From: Halogeometricum pallidum JCM 14848
Lineage (GTDB): Archaea > Halobacteriota > Halobacteria > Halobacteriales > Haloferacaceae
Length of the DNA stretch: 64,000 bases
Assembly (NCBI RefSeq): GCF_000337095.1
Contig: NZ_AOIV01000025.1
Coordinates: 36,455-100,454, forward strand
Direction of reading: 5' to 3'
Made by a program: the position numbers and the translations under genes. Shown here piece by piece: positions 17,891-25,263 of the stretch. The stretch's first letter is position 1, and the number at the start of each line of letters is the position of its first letter. The notes beneath the pieces were generated by a model. It saw nothing but the letters and a program-made list of their open reading frames with translations, was not told the origin of the DNA and made no database searches.

Positions 17891-18405
17891 TGGTCGACTT
17901 CGACGTCGTCGACCTACCCGACTCGGACCACCCCGAGGCCGGCGACACCGCACCCGACTTCACCCGTCCGCTCGTCGGTCCGGAGTACTGGGAGGACGTC
18001 GCCCTCTCGGAACTCACCGACGAGGGGCCGGTGCTGCTCGTCTTCCACCCGATGGACGGCGCGTTCCCCGCGACGTACGTCTGGAACAACCTCCGCGACC
18101 ACGGCGTCGTCGACCGTGTGACCACCGTCGGCGTCTCCATCTCCTCGCCGTACGAGCACAAGACGCTCCTCGCGGAACGCGGTATCGAGGACTCCGTCTG
18201 TCTCTACTCGGACCCCGCCGCGGGCGTCGCCGACGGATACGGCATCGAGAACCCCCTCGACGGCATGACGGGCGTCACCGAGCACCGCCCGGCCGTCTTC
18301 CTCCTCGACGAGGACCGCACCGTGGAGTACGCGTGGGTCGCGAGCGAGTGGCCCGACTTCCCCGACTACGAGGAAGTCGCCGACGCCGTCGAAGAGCACG
18401 CGTAA
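17890..18405 (+). CDS. Peroxiredoxin-like (AhpC/TSA fold) protein lacking the peroxidatic Cys
   Basis: 171 residues with a redoxin layout: GDTAPDFTRPLVG at the N-terminus, VLLVFHPMDGAFPATYVW, GVSISSPYEHKTLLAERG, LYSDPAAGVADGYG, and RPAVFLLDEDRTVEYAW. The position of the peroxidatic cysteine (normally in FxPxxFTxxC after the second strand) is occupied by GAFPATYVW. The only cysteine is C104. It therefore probably is not a classical thiol peroxidase. It is coupled to the CPFC protein just upstream. Confidence 0.88.
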   Translation: MVDFDVVDLPDSDHPEAGDTAPDFTRPLVGPEYWEDVALSELTDEGPVLLVFHPMDGAFPATYVWNNLRDHGVVDRVTTVGVSISSPYEHKTLLAERGIEDSVCLYSDPAAGVADGYGIENPLDGMTGVTEHRPAVFLLDEDRTVEYAWVASEWPDFPDYEEVADAVEEHA

Positions 18406-18497
18406 CCCCGCCGCACGACCGTCCGGCGCGTTCCGGACGACTCTCCGTCCCGCTCCGGCACCCTCTTACTTCCGCGCCGTCTCCCGATTGACGAACG

Positions 18498-19121
18498 ATG
18501 TCGAACCTCGACGACTCGATAGACGCGGCCGCGGCGGCCGTCCGCGCGGGCGAAGCCGTCGTCTATCCGACGGAGACGGTCTACGGCCTCGGCGCGGACG
18601 CGACGGACGCCGACGCCGTCGAACGCGTGTTCGAACTGAAGGGACGCGACCGAACCAAGCCGCTCTCGGTCGGCGTCCCCGACGTGGCCGCCGCCCGCGA
18701 GTACGCCCGCCCGACGCCGTTCGAGACCCGGTTCATGGAGCGGTTTCTCCCCGGTCCCGTCACCGTCGTCGTCGAACGCGGTCCTGATCTCCCGGACGCG
18801 CTCACGGCCGGCCGAGCGCGCGTCGGCGTCCGCGTCCCCGACTACGAGACCACGCTCGAGTTCTACCGCCGCGCCGGCCGACCCGTGACGGCGACCAGCG
18901 CGAACCGGAGCGGTGCCCCGAGCATCCGGACGCCCGCCGAACTGGACCCGGCGCTCCGAAAGCGCGTCGGCGCGGTCCTCGACGCCGGCGAGACGCCCGG
19001 CGGCACCGAGAGCACCGTCGTCGACCCCGGTCGGAACGTGATACACCGCCGCGGCGCGATGGCCGACGAGGTGGCGGCGTGGCTGACCGAGGAGGCGGGC
19101 GCGCCGCCGACCGTCGAGTAG
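18498..19121 (+). CDS. L-threonylcarbamoyladenylate synthase (Sua5/YrdC)
   Basis: Makes threonylcarbamoyl-AMP from threonine, bicarbonate and ATP for the tRNA t6A37 modification. The 207 residues cover the YrdC domain only, without the extra C-terminal Sua5 domain. Landmarks are VVYPTETVYGLGADA, FELKGRDRTKPLSVGV (KxR...SxN-type site), LPGPVTVVVE, and TATSANRSGAP. It carries its own upstream gap of about 90 nt after the redoxin gene. Confidence 0.93.
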   Translation: MSNLDDSIDAAAAAVRAGEAVVYPTETVYGLGADATDADAVERVFELKGRDRTKPLSVGVPDVAAAREYARPTPFETRFMERFLPGPVTVVVERGPDLPDALTAGRARVGVRVPDYETTLEFYRRAGRPVTATSANRSGAPSIRTPAELDPALRKRVGAVLDAGETPGGTESTVVDPGRNVIHRRGAMADEVAAWLTEEAGAPPTVE

Positions 19122-19136
19122 GGGCGGTACGGAGAC

Positions 19137-19805
19137 TCACAACCCCAGCAGCGTCTTCAGCGACCGCGTCTTCGTCCCGCAGGTCGTCCGGTACTCGCAG
19201 GCGGCGCACTTCTTCGAGTCGCGGACGCGGGGCGGGACGCCCTCCGTTCGTCTGACCGTCCACAGCGTCCGCCGGTAGGCGCCCGCGTTCCGCGTCGTGA
19301 CCCGGACCGCCCGGACGACGCCGTGGGCCGGATACTCGACCAGCGCGCGCGGAATCTCGCGCTCCCGCTCCCACGCCAGCGCCTTGGCGACGGCGACGGC
19401 CCGGACGCGCTGAGGCTCCCAGACGCCGCGTTCGGGCGGGTCACCGGGGGACACGAGCGTCGGCGTCGGCGGGTCGCCGCCGAGCACCTTGTGTGCGACG
19501 CCGTGGCAGTCGCGCCCGCGGAGGAACACCTCCCGACCGGTCGGCGCCGCCAACTCCGCCCAGTCGTCGCGTTCGGTCAGGCGGCCGAGGTTCTCGCGGT
19601 AGGTGTCGGGCGGAACCACGACGGGACGCGCGTCGAGTTCGTCGTCGTCGGCCCTCAGTAGTTCGTCGTACCGGAACGCCAGTTCCCGAACCGCCTCGAC
19701 CTCCGGCGGCGGCGCGTGGTCGTCGTACTTCTCGGCGTAGTACAGTTGCCGGGGACAGTAGGCCGCTCGCGCGAGGTGCGAGAACGGCGTCGAGGGTCGT
19801 GACAC
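19137..19805 (-). CDS. Solitary Cas4-like protein with degenerate nuclease motifs
   Basis: 222 residues, GTG start. It keeps the Cas4 cysteine set: C17 in AAYCPRQLYY, and C200, C203 and C209 in KKCAACEYRTTCG, which hold a 4Fe-4S cluster in Cas4. The PD-(D/E)xK motifs look lost. Where Cas4 has GxxDxV there is GVAHKV, and where it has VEYKxG there is LVSPGD. No other cas gene or repeat array is in the window. It is a conserved-looking stand-alone haloarchaeal gene of unknown role, possibly nucleic-acid binding rather than cutting. Confidence 0.8.
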   Translation of the reverse strand: MSRPSTPFSHLARAAYCPRQLYYAEKYDDHAPPPEVEAVRELAFRYDELLRADDDELDARPVVVPPDTYRENLGRLTERDDWAELAAPTGREVFLRGRDCHGVAHKVLGGDPPTPTLVSPGDPPERGVWEPQRVRAVAVAKALAWEREREIPRALVEYPAHGVVRAVRVTTRNAGAYRRTLWTVRRTEGVPPRVRDSKKCAACEYRTTCGTKTRSLKTLLGL

Positions 19806-19871
19806 GGGGACGTTGGCGCCGCTCCCGTACTTGAACGTTCGCCGGAAGAGGGTCGGGGGCCGACCCGATTC

Positions 19872-20771
19872 TCAGAGGTCGAAACCGGGTTCGTACGCGA
19901 GTAGTCCCGTCAGCGCGTCCTTCGTCGACCCCTCGCGCACGCCCAGTTCCGCGTCGGAAACGTCGGCCAGTCGCTCGACGACGCGGCGCCTCTCGGGCAC
20001 CTGCGAGGGGTGTTCGCGGGCGAAGTGGACGAGCGAGACGTGCGCGTACGTCCACACGTCCCCGTCGTCGTCCGACAGGGCCTCGGGAAGCGCCGTCACC
20101 GTCCGCGGGAACCGCCGGGGTTCGGCGCCGAGCAGTTTCCCGGCCGCCATCACGCCCGCGAGTCGCACCGTCGCGTCGCCGTCGCGCATCGCCGCCGTCA
20201 CCTGCCTGTCGGTCCGGGCGACGGCTTCGGGGAACGCCTCGCCGACTTCGCCGACGACGGCCAACGCGGCCCGCCGGGTCGGCACGTGCGGCGTCTCCAA
20301 CCGGCGCACGGCGGCGTCGAGACCCTTCCTCGCCGCCGCGGGATGGACGGCGGCGAGTTGTGCGAGGGCGCGCATGCCGACGAACGAGAGCGACTCGGCG
20401 TCGGCGGCGGCGCACGCCGCGATGTCGTCGGCCCACACCTCGAACTCCACGGGGCGGAGGAGACCGAGGAGGTCCAACGCCTCCCCGGCGGCCCGTCGGG
20501 CCTCGTCCCCGCAGTCGCGGACGATGACCAGCAGGTCTCCGACGGTATCGCCCGCGCTCACGGGGTCAGACAACGCGGTTTCGACGACTCCGTCGACGAA
20601 CGCCGTCGGGTCGACGGCCTCGTCCCGGTCGTCGAAGCGGGTCGCTCGTCCTTCGTCCGCCGTCCGATTCGGCGTCCGGTTCTCCGCGCTGTCGTCGACG
20701 GTTTCGAGTCCGGCGTCGTCTCCGTCTGGAGGGTTTCGTGACACGGTGTAGCCTCGGATACTGCTCGCCAC
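19872..20771 (-). CDS. HEAT-repeat protein
   Basis: 299 residues, GTG start. After a charged N-terminal 50 residues come repeated helical pairs with HEAT character, such as LSFVGMRALAQLAAVHPAAA, PTRRAALAVVGEVGEAFPEA, and DGDATVRLAGVMAAGKLLGA. HEAT arrays are protein-interaction scaffolds; no partner or enzymatic domain is visible. A TATA-like sequence (TAACTATAACC on the minus strand, 20787-20797) lies just upstream of the chosen start. Confidence 0.85.
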   Translation of the reverse strand: MASSIRGYTVSRNPPDGDDAGLETVDDSAENRTPNRTADEGRATRFDDRDEAVDPTAFVDGVVETALSDPVSAGDTVGDLLVIVRDCGDEARRAAGEALDLLGLLRPVEFEVWADDIAACAAADAESLSFVGMRALAQLAAVHPAAARKGLDAAVRRLETPHVPTRRAALAVVGEVGEAFPEAVARTDRQVTAAMRDGDATVRLAGVMAAGKLLGAEPRRFPRTVTALPEALSDDDGDVWTYAHVSLVHFAREHPSQVPERRRVVERLADVSDAELGVREGSTKDALTGLLAYEPGFDL

Positions 20772-20942
20772 TGCACGATGGGGACGGTTATAGTTACGCC
20801 GTCGATTCCCCGTTTTGAGAATTTGAGCGCCGCTCCCGTCGATTCGTCCGCCGGTCGTCGAACGCGCGTCGGACGCCCGACGCGCCGCCGATGAGTTTCC
20901 GGGAGAGGAGATGATTTACGTGGCCGTTCCTTACCGCCGAAC

Positions 20943-21632
20943 GTGGATTCTCCGTTCGACGTTCTCGGAGTCGGGCCGGACGCGGACGACGCGGAGGTCG
21001 ACCGGGCCTACCGGCGTCGAGTCATCGAAGTTCATCCGGACCAGGGCGGGTCGGCGAGCGAGTTTCACCGGGTTCGGACCGCCTACGAGCAGATCATGGC
21101 CGGCGACGTCCCGGACCCCATTCCGGACGACGCCGCGACCGCCCCCGGCCCCGACTCCGCCGGCGTCGACGACTCCGACGCCGGCGAGGACGAGGAGACC
21201 GAACAGGAGGGGTCGCGGGTCGAGTATCTCAACTACGAGGTGCTCGACGACCACGGCTGGGACCTCGGCGACGACGACCTCTTCGAGAAGGCGGCCGACG
21301 CGGGCCTCGCCCACGAGGACTACGGGCAGTTCCTCGCACTCCCGCGGGAGTCGCTCCTCGAAGCGGCCGAGAATCGCGGGTTCGCGTGGCCGTACGCCTG
21401 TCGAGGCGGCGCGTGCGCGAACTGCGCCGTCGCCGTCTTCGAGGGCGAGATGGACACGCCCGGCGACCACATCCTCCCCTCGACCATGCTCGACAGCGAC
21501 ATCCGCCTCTCCTGTATGGGCGGACCCGTCTCCGACGAGATGAAAGTCGTCTACAACGTCAAGCACCTCCCCGGTCTCGACGAACTCCGACTCCCGCCGT
21601 ACCCGTTCGACAAGGCGCGCATGAACGACTGA
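20943..21632 (+). CDS. J-domain / 2Fe-2S ferredoxin fusion
   Basis: 229 residues, GTG start. Residues 1-52 form a J-domain (FDVLGVGPDADDAEVDRAYRR, with the HPD tripeptide at 31-33). An acidic linker (55-90) leads to a plant-type 2Fe-2S ferredoxin domain, with cluster ligands C153, C158 and C161 in ACRGGACANC and C191 in LSCMGG. The domain has the halophilic acidic insertion before the cluster. Haloarchaea are known to carry such DnaJ-ferredoxins. The ferredoxin transfers electrons; the J-domain suggests recruitment of DnaK for cluster assembly or targeting, which is inference. Confidence 0.92.
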   Translation: MDSPFDVLGVGPDADDAEVDRAYRRRVIEVHPDQGGSASEFHRVRTAYEQIMAGDVPDPIPDDAATAPGPDSAGVDDSDAGEDEETEQEGSRVEYLNYEVLDDHGWDLGDDDLFEKAADAGLAHEDYGQFLALPRESLLEAAENRGFAWPYACRGGACANCAVAVFEGEMDTPGDHILPSTMLDSDIRLSCMGGPVSDEMKVVYNVKHLPGLDELRLPPYPFDKARMND

Positions 21633-21837
21633 CGCCGCGAACCGCCGACTCGCCCGGCCTCTCACACGGATGCGATTCGACGCCGCCACGGCGGTCGTTT
21701 CGTCGATTCTGTCGGAGAACTGCCGATCGAGTGGCTCTACCCTCAATTATTTGCTACTGGGTATCATCGTCCAACCCACGACAGCAGCGCGGTGACGCCG
21801 AAGCGAACGTCGCAGATGCAGTCGAAGAGGGGAAATA

Positions 21838-22110
21838 ATGAGCAACGATACCACGACAGCCGATTCTAACGCAGTTCCGACCAACGAACCACCTCGCGAA
21901 CGACTGTTACACGAGATCGTCTCGCGAGTCGCGGAGGCGAACGACTGCGGCGTGTTTGACCTCCGACCGGTGTCGGAGGTGGTCGACCCGGAGGCCCTTG
22001 AAGCGCTCCTGATCGCGTCGAACACGACCATGACGGTCACCTTCGCCTACGAAGGCGGACTGGTGCGGGTGAGCGAGGCGGGCGTCGAGTTCGAATTCGA
22101 ACTCGACTGA
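21838..22110 (+). CDS. Stand-alone HalOD1 output domain protein
   Basis: 90 residues. After a Thr/Asn-rich N-terminus comes the HalOD1 domain: LLHEIVSRVAEANDCGVFDLRPVSEVVDPEALEALL (shown by its helix plus PVSEVVDPEAL motif), then TMTVTFAYEGGLVRV and a final acidic strand VEFEFELD. The family is restricted to haloarchaea and its biochemical output is unknown. An AT-rich stretch (AATTATTTG, 21744-21752) about 90 nt upstream may hold the promoter. Confidence 0.88.
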   Translation: MSNDTTTADSNAVPTNEPPRERLLHEIVSRVAEANDCGVFDLRPVSEVVDPEALEALLIASNTTMTVTFAYEGGLVRVSEAGVEFEFELD

Positions 22111-22210
22111 CCGCGCGATGTGCGTCGGTGCGTCCGTCCCGCCGGTCCCGAGCCGTCGCTCCTCGAACTGATTCGCGCAGATATTTGACATACCTGTCCC
22201 GACACTCGGC

Positions 22211-22495
22211 GTGTTCGACCGCACGTCCCTCCTCTCCGGGGCCGTCGTCAGACTGTCGTTCTCCCGGAGCAACCTGCGCGAATCTCGTTCTCGCTGGTCG
22301 CTCCTCCACGTTCTCCTCGTCGCCGGCGGCGCGCAGTTCGGCGTCCAGATGAACTTCCCCATCCCGTCAAGTCTCACTACCGCCATCTGGTTTCTCGTCC
22401 TCGGCGTCGGCTGGGCGGCACTGCTCGTCGGCGTTCAGATGAGCCGCGAAAACGCGTCGTCGGGGTCCGACCCGACGGCCGTGACGACGGACTGA
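22211..22495 (+). CDS. Possible small membrane protein
   Basis: A 94-residue frame from a GTG. The only protein-like part is the C-terminal half: MNFPIPSSLTTAIWFLVLGVGW and the rest of one TM helix, then a short polar tail ending VTTD. A start at ATG 22349 would give a 48-residue single-helix protein. No family is recognised. Support is the hydrophobic segment and the acceptable tail only. Confidence 0.35.
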   Translation: MFDRTSLLSGAVVRLSFSRSNLRESRSRWSLLHVLLVAGGAQFGVQMNFPIPSSLTTAIWFLVLGVGWAALLVGVQMSRENASSGSDPTAVTTD

Positions 22496-22598
22496 GTCGC
22501 TCCCCGGCGACATCCGTCCGCAGTTCTGCCGGCTTTTCCCCCGCCGATTCCCCACTGTACCCTATTCCCCGTCCGCCCGCGTAGAGCGACGACGCGAT

Positions 22599-22772
22599 TC
22601 AGTAGTGCGAGCAGCGTCCGTTGAGGTGGTGTCGGACGGTGTCCTCGTCGAACTCGAAGTGCGTCGAGAGCGCCTCCACCGTGTACCCCACTTCGGCGGC
22701 CAGTCGCATCTCGGTGCATTCGTCGGCGTCCACGGGTTCGAATTCGTCGTTGAGTTCTGCTTCTGTGTGCAT
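22599..22772 (-). CDS. 57-residue HTH-like haloarchaeal protein
   Basis: Below usual length cut-offs. The minus-strand frame from ATG 22772 reads MHTEAELNDEFEPVDADECT, then EMRLAAEVGYTVEALSTHFEF, then DEDTVRHHLNGRCSHY. The second half has helix-turn-helix spacing (AAEVGYTVEALSTHF, then DTVRHHL), and the C-terminal CxH...H pattern with the earlier DADEC could bind metal. The codon pattern is much more protein-like than the Arg-rich frames overlapping it. Probably a small DNA-binding or zinc protein; function unknown. Confidence 0.65.
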   Translation of the reverse strand: MHTEAELNDEFEPVDADECTEMRLAAEVGYTVEALSTHFEFDEDTVRHHLNGRCSHY

Positions 22773-23157
22773 ACTTCCCCATTAGGTGGTGTGAGGATTG
22801 GGGTTGTGCGTATACACATAGCTAGTCGAAAAAACCGATACTATAGTAGTGGAATTAACTCACTTAGCAGATATTCATCTATACTCAACATAAAAGCGGC
22901 TTAGTATGTACGGAGAGTTGGTCAGTTGTTCGAGTCGGGGGGTGGTCGAGTGCGCGACGCCGCGATGAGCGGAGCGAGTCGTTTTCTGATTCGGGCGTTC
23001 ACCGGAGCCGTCGCACCGCGAGAACGACCCGACGTCTCTGAGGAGGACGCTCGACAGACACGAACTCTCCTGTACCGAGACTCGCAGGCTCGTTTCGCGA
23101 CGTTCGAACCGTTCGCTGTGCATTTCTGGCTCCTCACGTGCGTTCGTCGCACAGAAA
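22773..23157. other. AT-rich intergenic region next to tRNA-Pro
   Basis: No credible gene. Positions 22790-22915 are markedly AT-rich for this genome, with several TATA-like stretches (GTATACACATA, AATTAACTCAC, ACATAAAAG). From 22925 the composition returns to GC-rich. Just before the tRNA there is an inverted repeat, CATTTCTG (23121-23128) and CAGAAATG (23152-23159). A 97-residue frame crossing into the tRNA is an artefact. Confidence 0.6.
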
Positions 23158-23230
23158 TGGGACCGCCCGGATTCGAACCGGGGTCACGGGCACCCAAGGC
23201 CCGAAGTATACCAGGCTAACCCACGGTCCC
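23158..23230 (-). tRNA. tRNA-Pro (UGG)
   Basis: Minus strand: acceptor GGGACCG pairs with CGGTCCC and the discriminator is A. The D-arm holds GGTTAGCCTGGTA, the anticodon stem CGGGC/GCCCG encloses CTTGGGT with anticodon TGG, and the T-arm is CCCCGGTTCGAATCCGGG. No intron; CCA is not encoded. An inverted repeat directly abuts its 3' end. Confidence 0.93.
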
Positions 23231-23277
23231 GCATCTACCGGTGGGGTCGTGCGGCGGTAAAGCGTTTCGCTCGGCGT

Positions 23278-25140
23278 TCACGCGGGTGGCGTGAGACCCC
23301 ACCACGCGGCGATTCCGATTGTCGTGACCACCGCGAACAGGAACTGCAGGGGCGCTCCGACCCGCAGGTAGTCCGTGAATCGATACCCGCCGGGACCGTA
23401 GACGAAGAGGTTCGTCTGGTAGCCGACGGGCGTCATGAACGCCGTCGACGCCGCGAACGTCACCGCGAGGATGAACGCGAACGCGTTCGCCCCGAGCGTT
23501 CCCGCCGCCTCGACGGCGACGGGTATCATGAGGACGACGCTCGCGTTGTTCGAGACGACGTTCGTCAGCAGGGCGGTGACGAGGTAGAACACCCCGAGGA
23601 CGCCGATGAGGGGGAGGAAATCGCCCGTCAGCACGACGAACTCCGCGAGCAGCGCCGCCGCCCCCGAGTTCTCCATGGCGATGCCGAGGGGGATGACGCC
23701 CGCGAGGAGGAAGATGACGTCCCACTGGACGGCGTCGTACAGTTCCGGCGGACGGAGACAGCCCGTCGCCACCATCGCTAGCGCGCCGGCGAGGGCGGAG
23801 ACGACGATGGGGATGATGTCCAGGGCCGCGAGGGCGACGACGACGGCGACGATGCCGATGGCGACGGGAATCTTCCCCTCGCGGTAGTCGTGCCGGTGTA
23901 CCTCTTGGGCGACGATGAAGTCGCGGTTGGTGTCGAGGCGTTCGATACTGTCGGTCGTCGCCTGCACGAGGAGCGTGTCGCCGACGCGGAGTCTGATGTT
24001 GTCCATCCGTCGGCGGACGAGTTCCCCGCCGCGTCGGAGGGCGAGGACGGTGGCGTCGTAGCGCTGGCGGAAACTGGCCGAGGCCAGCGACTCGCCGACG
24101 AGCGAGGACCCCGGCGCGACGACGACTTCGACGAGATTCTGTCCGGACTCGCCCGTCTCTAGCTCCGCCTCGTCGACGGTGACCGGAACGGGATTCAACC
24201 CCTCCACGTCGAGGAGTTCGACGAGCGTGTCGCGGTCGGTTCTGAGCGCGAACACGTCGCCCGCATGAATCTCCTTCGGGCCGAGCGGTTCGAGGAACAC
24301 CTCCCCGTCGCGGATGAGTTGGATGAGGTCCACGTCGAACTCCGTCTCTACGAGCGCCCGTTGGACCTGCTGGCCCACCAGCGGCGAGTCCTCGCGGACG
24401 ACGACTTCGGTGAGGTAGTCGCTCATCTCGAACTCCTCGGTCAGGTCGCGTTCGGGCTTGATGCGCTCGGGCGTGAGCCACTTCCCCACGGTGAGCAGGT
24501 AGACGGTGCCGACGACGCTCACGGCGAGTCCCAACTCTGTGAACTCGAACATCGTGAACGTGCGGCCGATGAGGCGGCCCGAGAGGTCCGAGGCGAGGAT
24601 GTTCGTTGAGGTACCGATGAGCGTGAGCATTCCGCCGAACATCGAGGCGTACGACAGCGGCAGGAGGAGTTTCGACGGCGAGGTGCCGCCGCGCTGGGCC
24701 AGGTCGGTCACCATCGGCAGGAGGATGGCGACGGCGGCGGTGTTGTTGATGAACCCCGAGATGGGGCCGACGACGCCGATGGTCGCCCCCAACTGCCGGG
24801 ACTCGCTGTCGCCGGTGAACGACGCTATCTTCGCGCCGAGCATCTGGACGATGCCGGTCCGCTGGACCCCTTCGCTCAGGATGAACATCGCCAGCACCGT
24901 CAGCGTCGCCGTGCTGGCGAATCCGGAGAGCGCCTGCTGGGGGTAGGGGTCGAACAGTAGAACCGGTTCCGAGAGGAGGCCCCACGTCACCAGCCACTCG
25001 GAGGCCGGTTGCGCGAGCATCAGCGTCACCATCACCCCGAGCGCGGTCACGTCCACGGGAACCGGTTCGGTGGCGAAGAACACCAACGCGAGAAGGATGA
25101 CCGCGGAGACGACGACGATGCTCGGCGTTATCGTTACCAC
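23278..25140 (-). CDS. SLC13-family permease with two TrkA-C domains
   Basis: 620 residues, GTG start. An N-terminal set of TM helices contains the family signature GFINNTAAVAILLPMV and GTSTNILAS. The central cytosolic part has two RCK/TrkA-C domains (VVVREDSPLVGQQVQRALVE with FALRTDRDTLVELL; VVAPGSSLVGESLASASFR with VGDTLLVQATTDSI). A second TM half includes TNVVSNNASVVLMIPVA and ASTAFMTPVGYQTNLFV. This layout is typical of divalent-anion:Na symporters for sulfate or dicarboxylates; the substrate is not predictable. Confidence 0.93.
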   Translation of the reverse strand: MVTITPSIVVVSAVILLALVFFATEPVPVDVTALGVMVTLMLAQPASEWLVTWGLLSEPVLLFDPYPQQALSGFASTATLTVLAMFILSEGVQRTGIVQMLGAKIASFTGDSESRQLGATIGVVGPISGFINNTAAVAILLPMVTDLAQRGGTSPSKLLLPLSYASMFGGMLTLIGTSTNILASDLSGRLIGRTFTMFEFTELGLAVSVVGTVYLLTVGKWLTPERIKPERDLTEEFEMSDYLTEVVVREDSPLVGQQVQRALVETEFDVDLIQLIRDGEVFLEPLGPKEIHAGDVFALRTDRDTLVELLDVEGLNPVPVTVDEAELETGESGQNLVEVVVAPGSSLVGESLASASFRQRYDATVLALRRGGELVRRRMDNIRLRVGDTLLVQATTDSIERLDTNRDFIVAQEVHRHDYREGKIPVAIGIVAVVVALAALDIIPIVVSALAGALAMVATGCLRPPELYDAVQWDVIFLLAGVIPLGIAMENSGAAALLAEFVVLTGDFLPLIGVLGVFYLVTALLTNVVSNNASVVLMIPVAVEAAGTLGANAFAFILAVTFAASTAFMTPVGYQTNLFVYGPGGYRFTDYLRVGAPLQFLFAVVTTIGIAAWWGLTPPA

Positions 25141-25263
25141 ACCGTCACCGAAACGCCCCCGTCAGAAAAGGATATAGGTTCACATGGCTGCCGTTTGCCG
25201 GTTTCATTGGCGTCAACGCGGCGGTGTGGACGAACGCTGTCGACGTTCTATCGATGGACCCCC

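Noticed and set aside
19137..19805. A CRISPR-Cas locus suggested by the Cas4-like gene
   Set aside because: No repeat-spacer array and no other cas gene anywhere in the window.
22926..23219. 97-residue plus-strand ORF ending GPPGFEPGSRAPKARSIPG
   Set aside because: The tail is the classic false translation of a tRNA gene read in antisense; the rest is intergenic.
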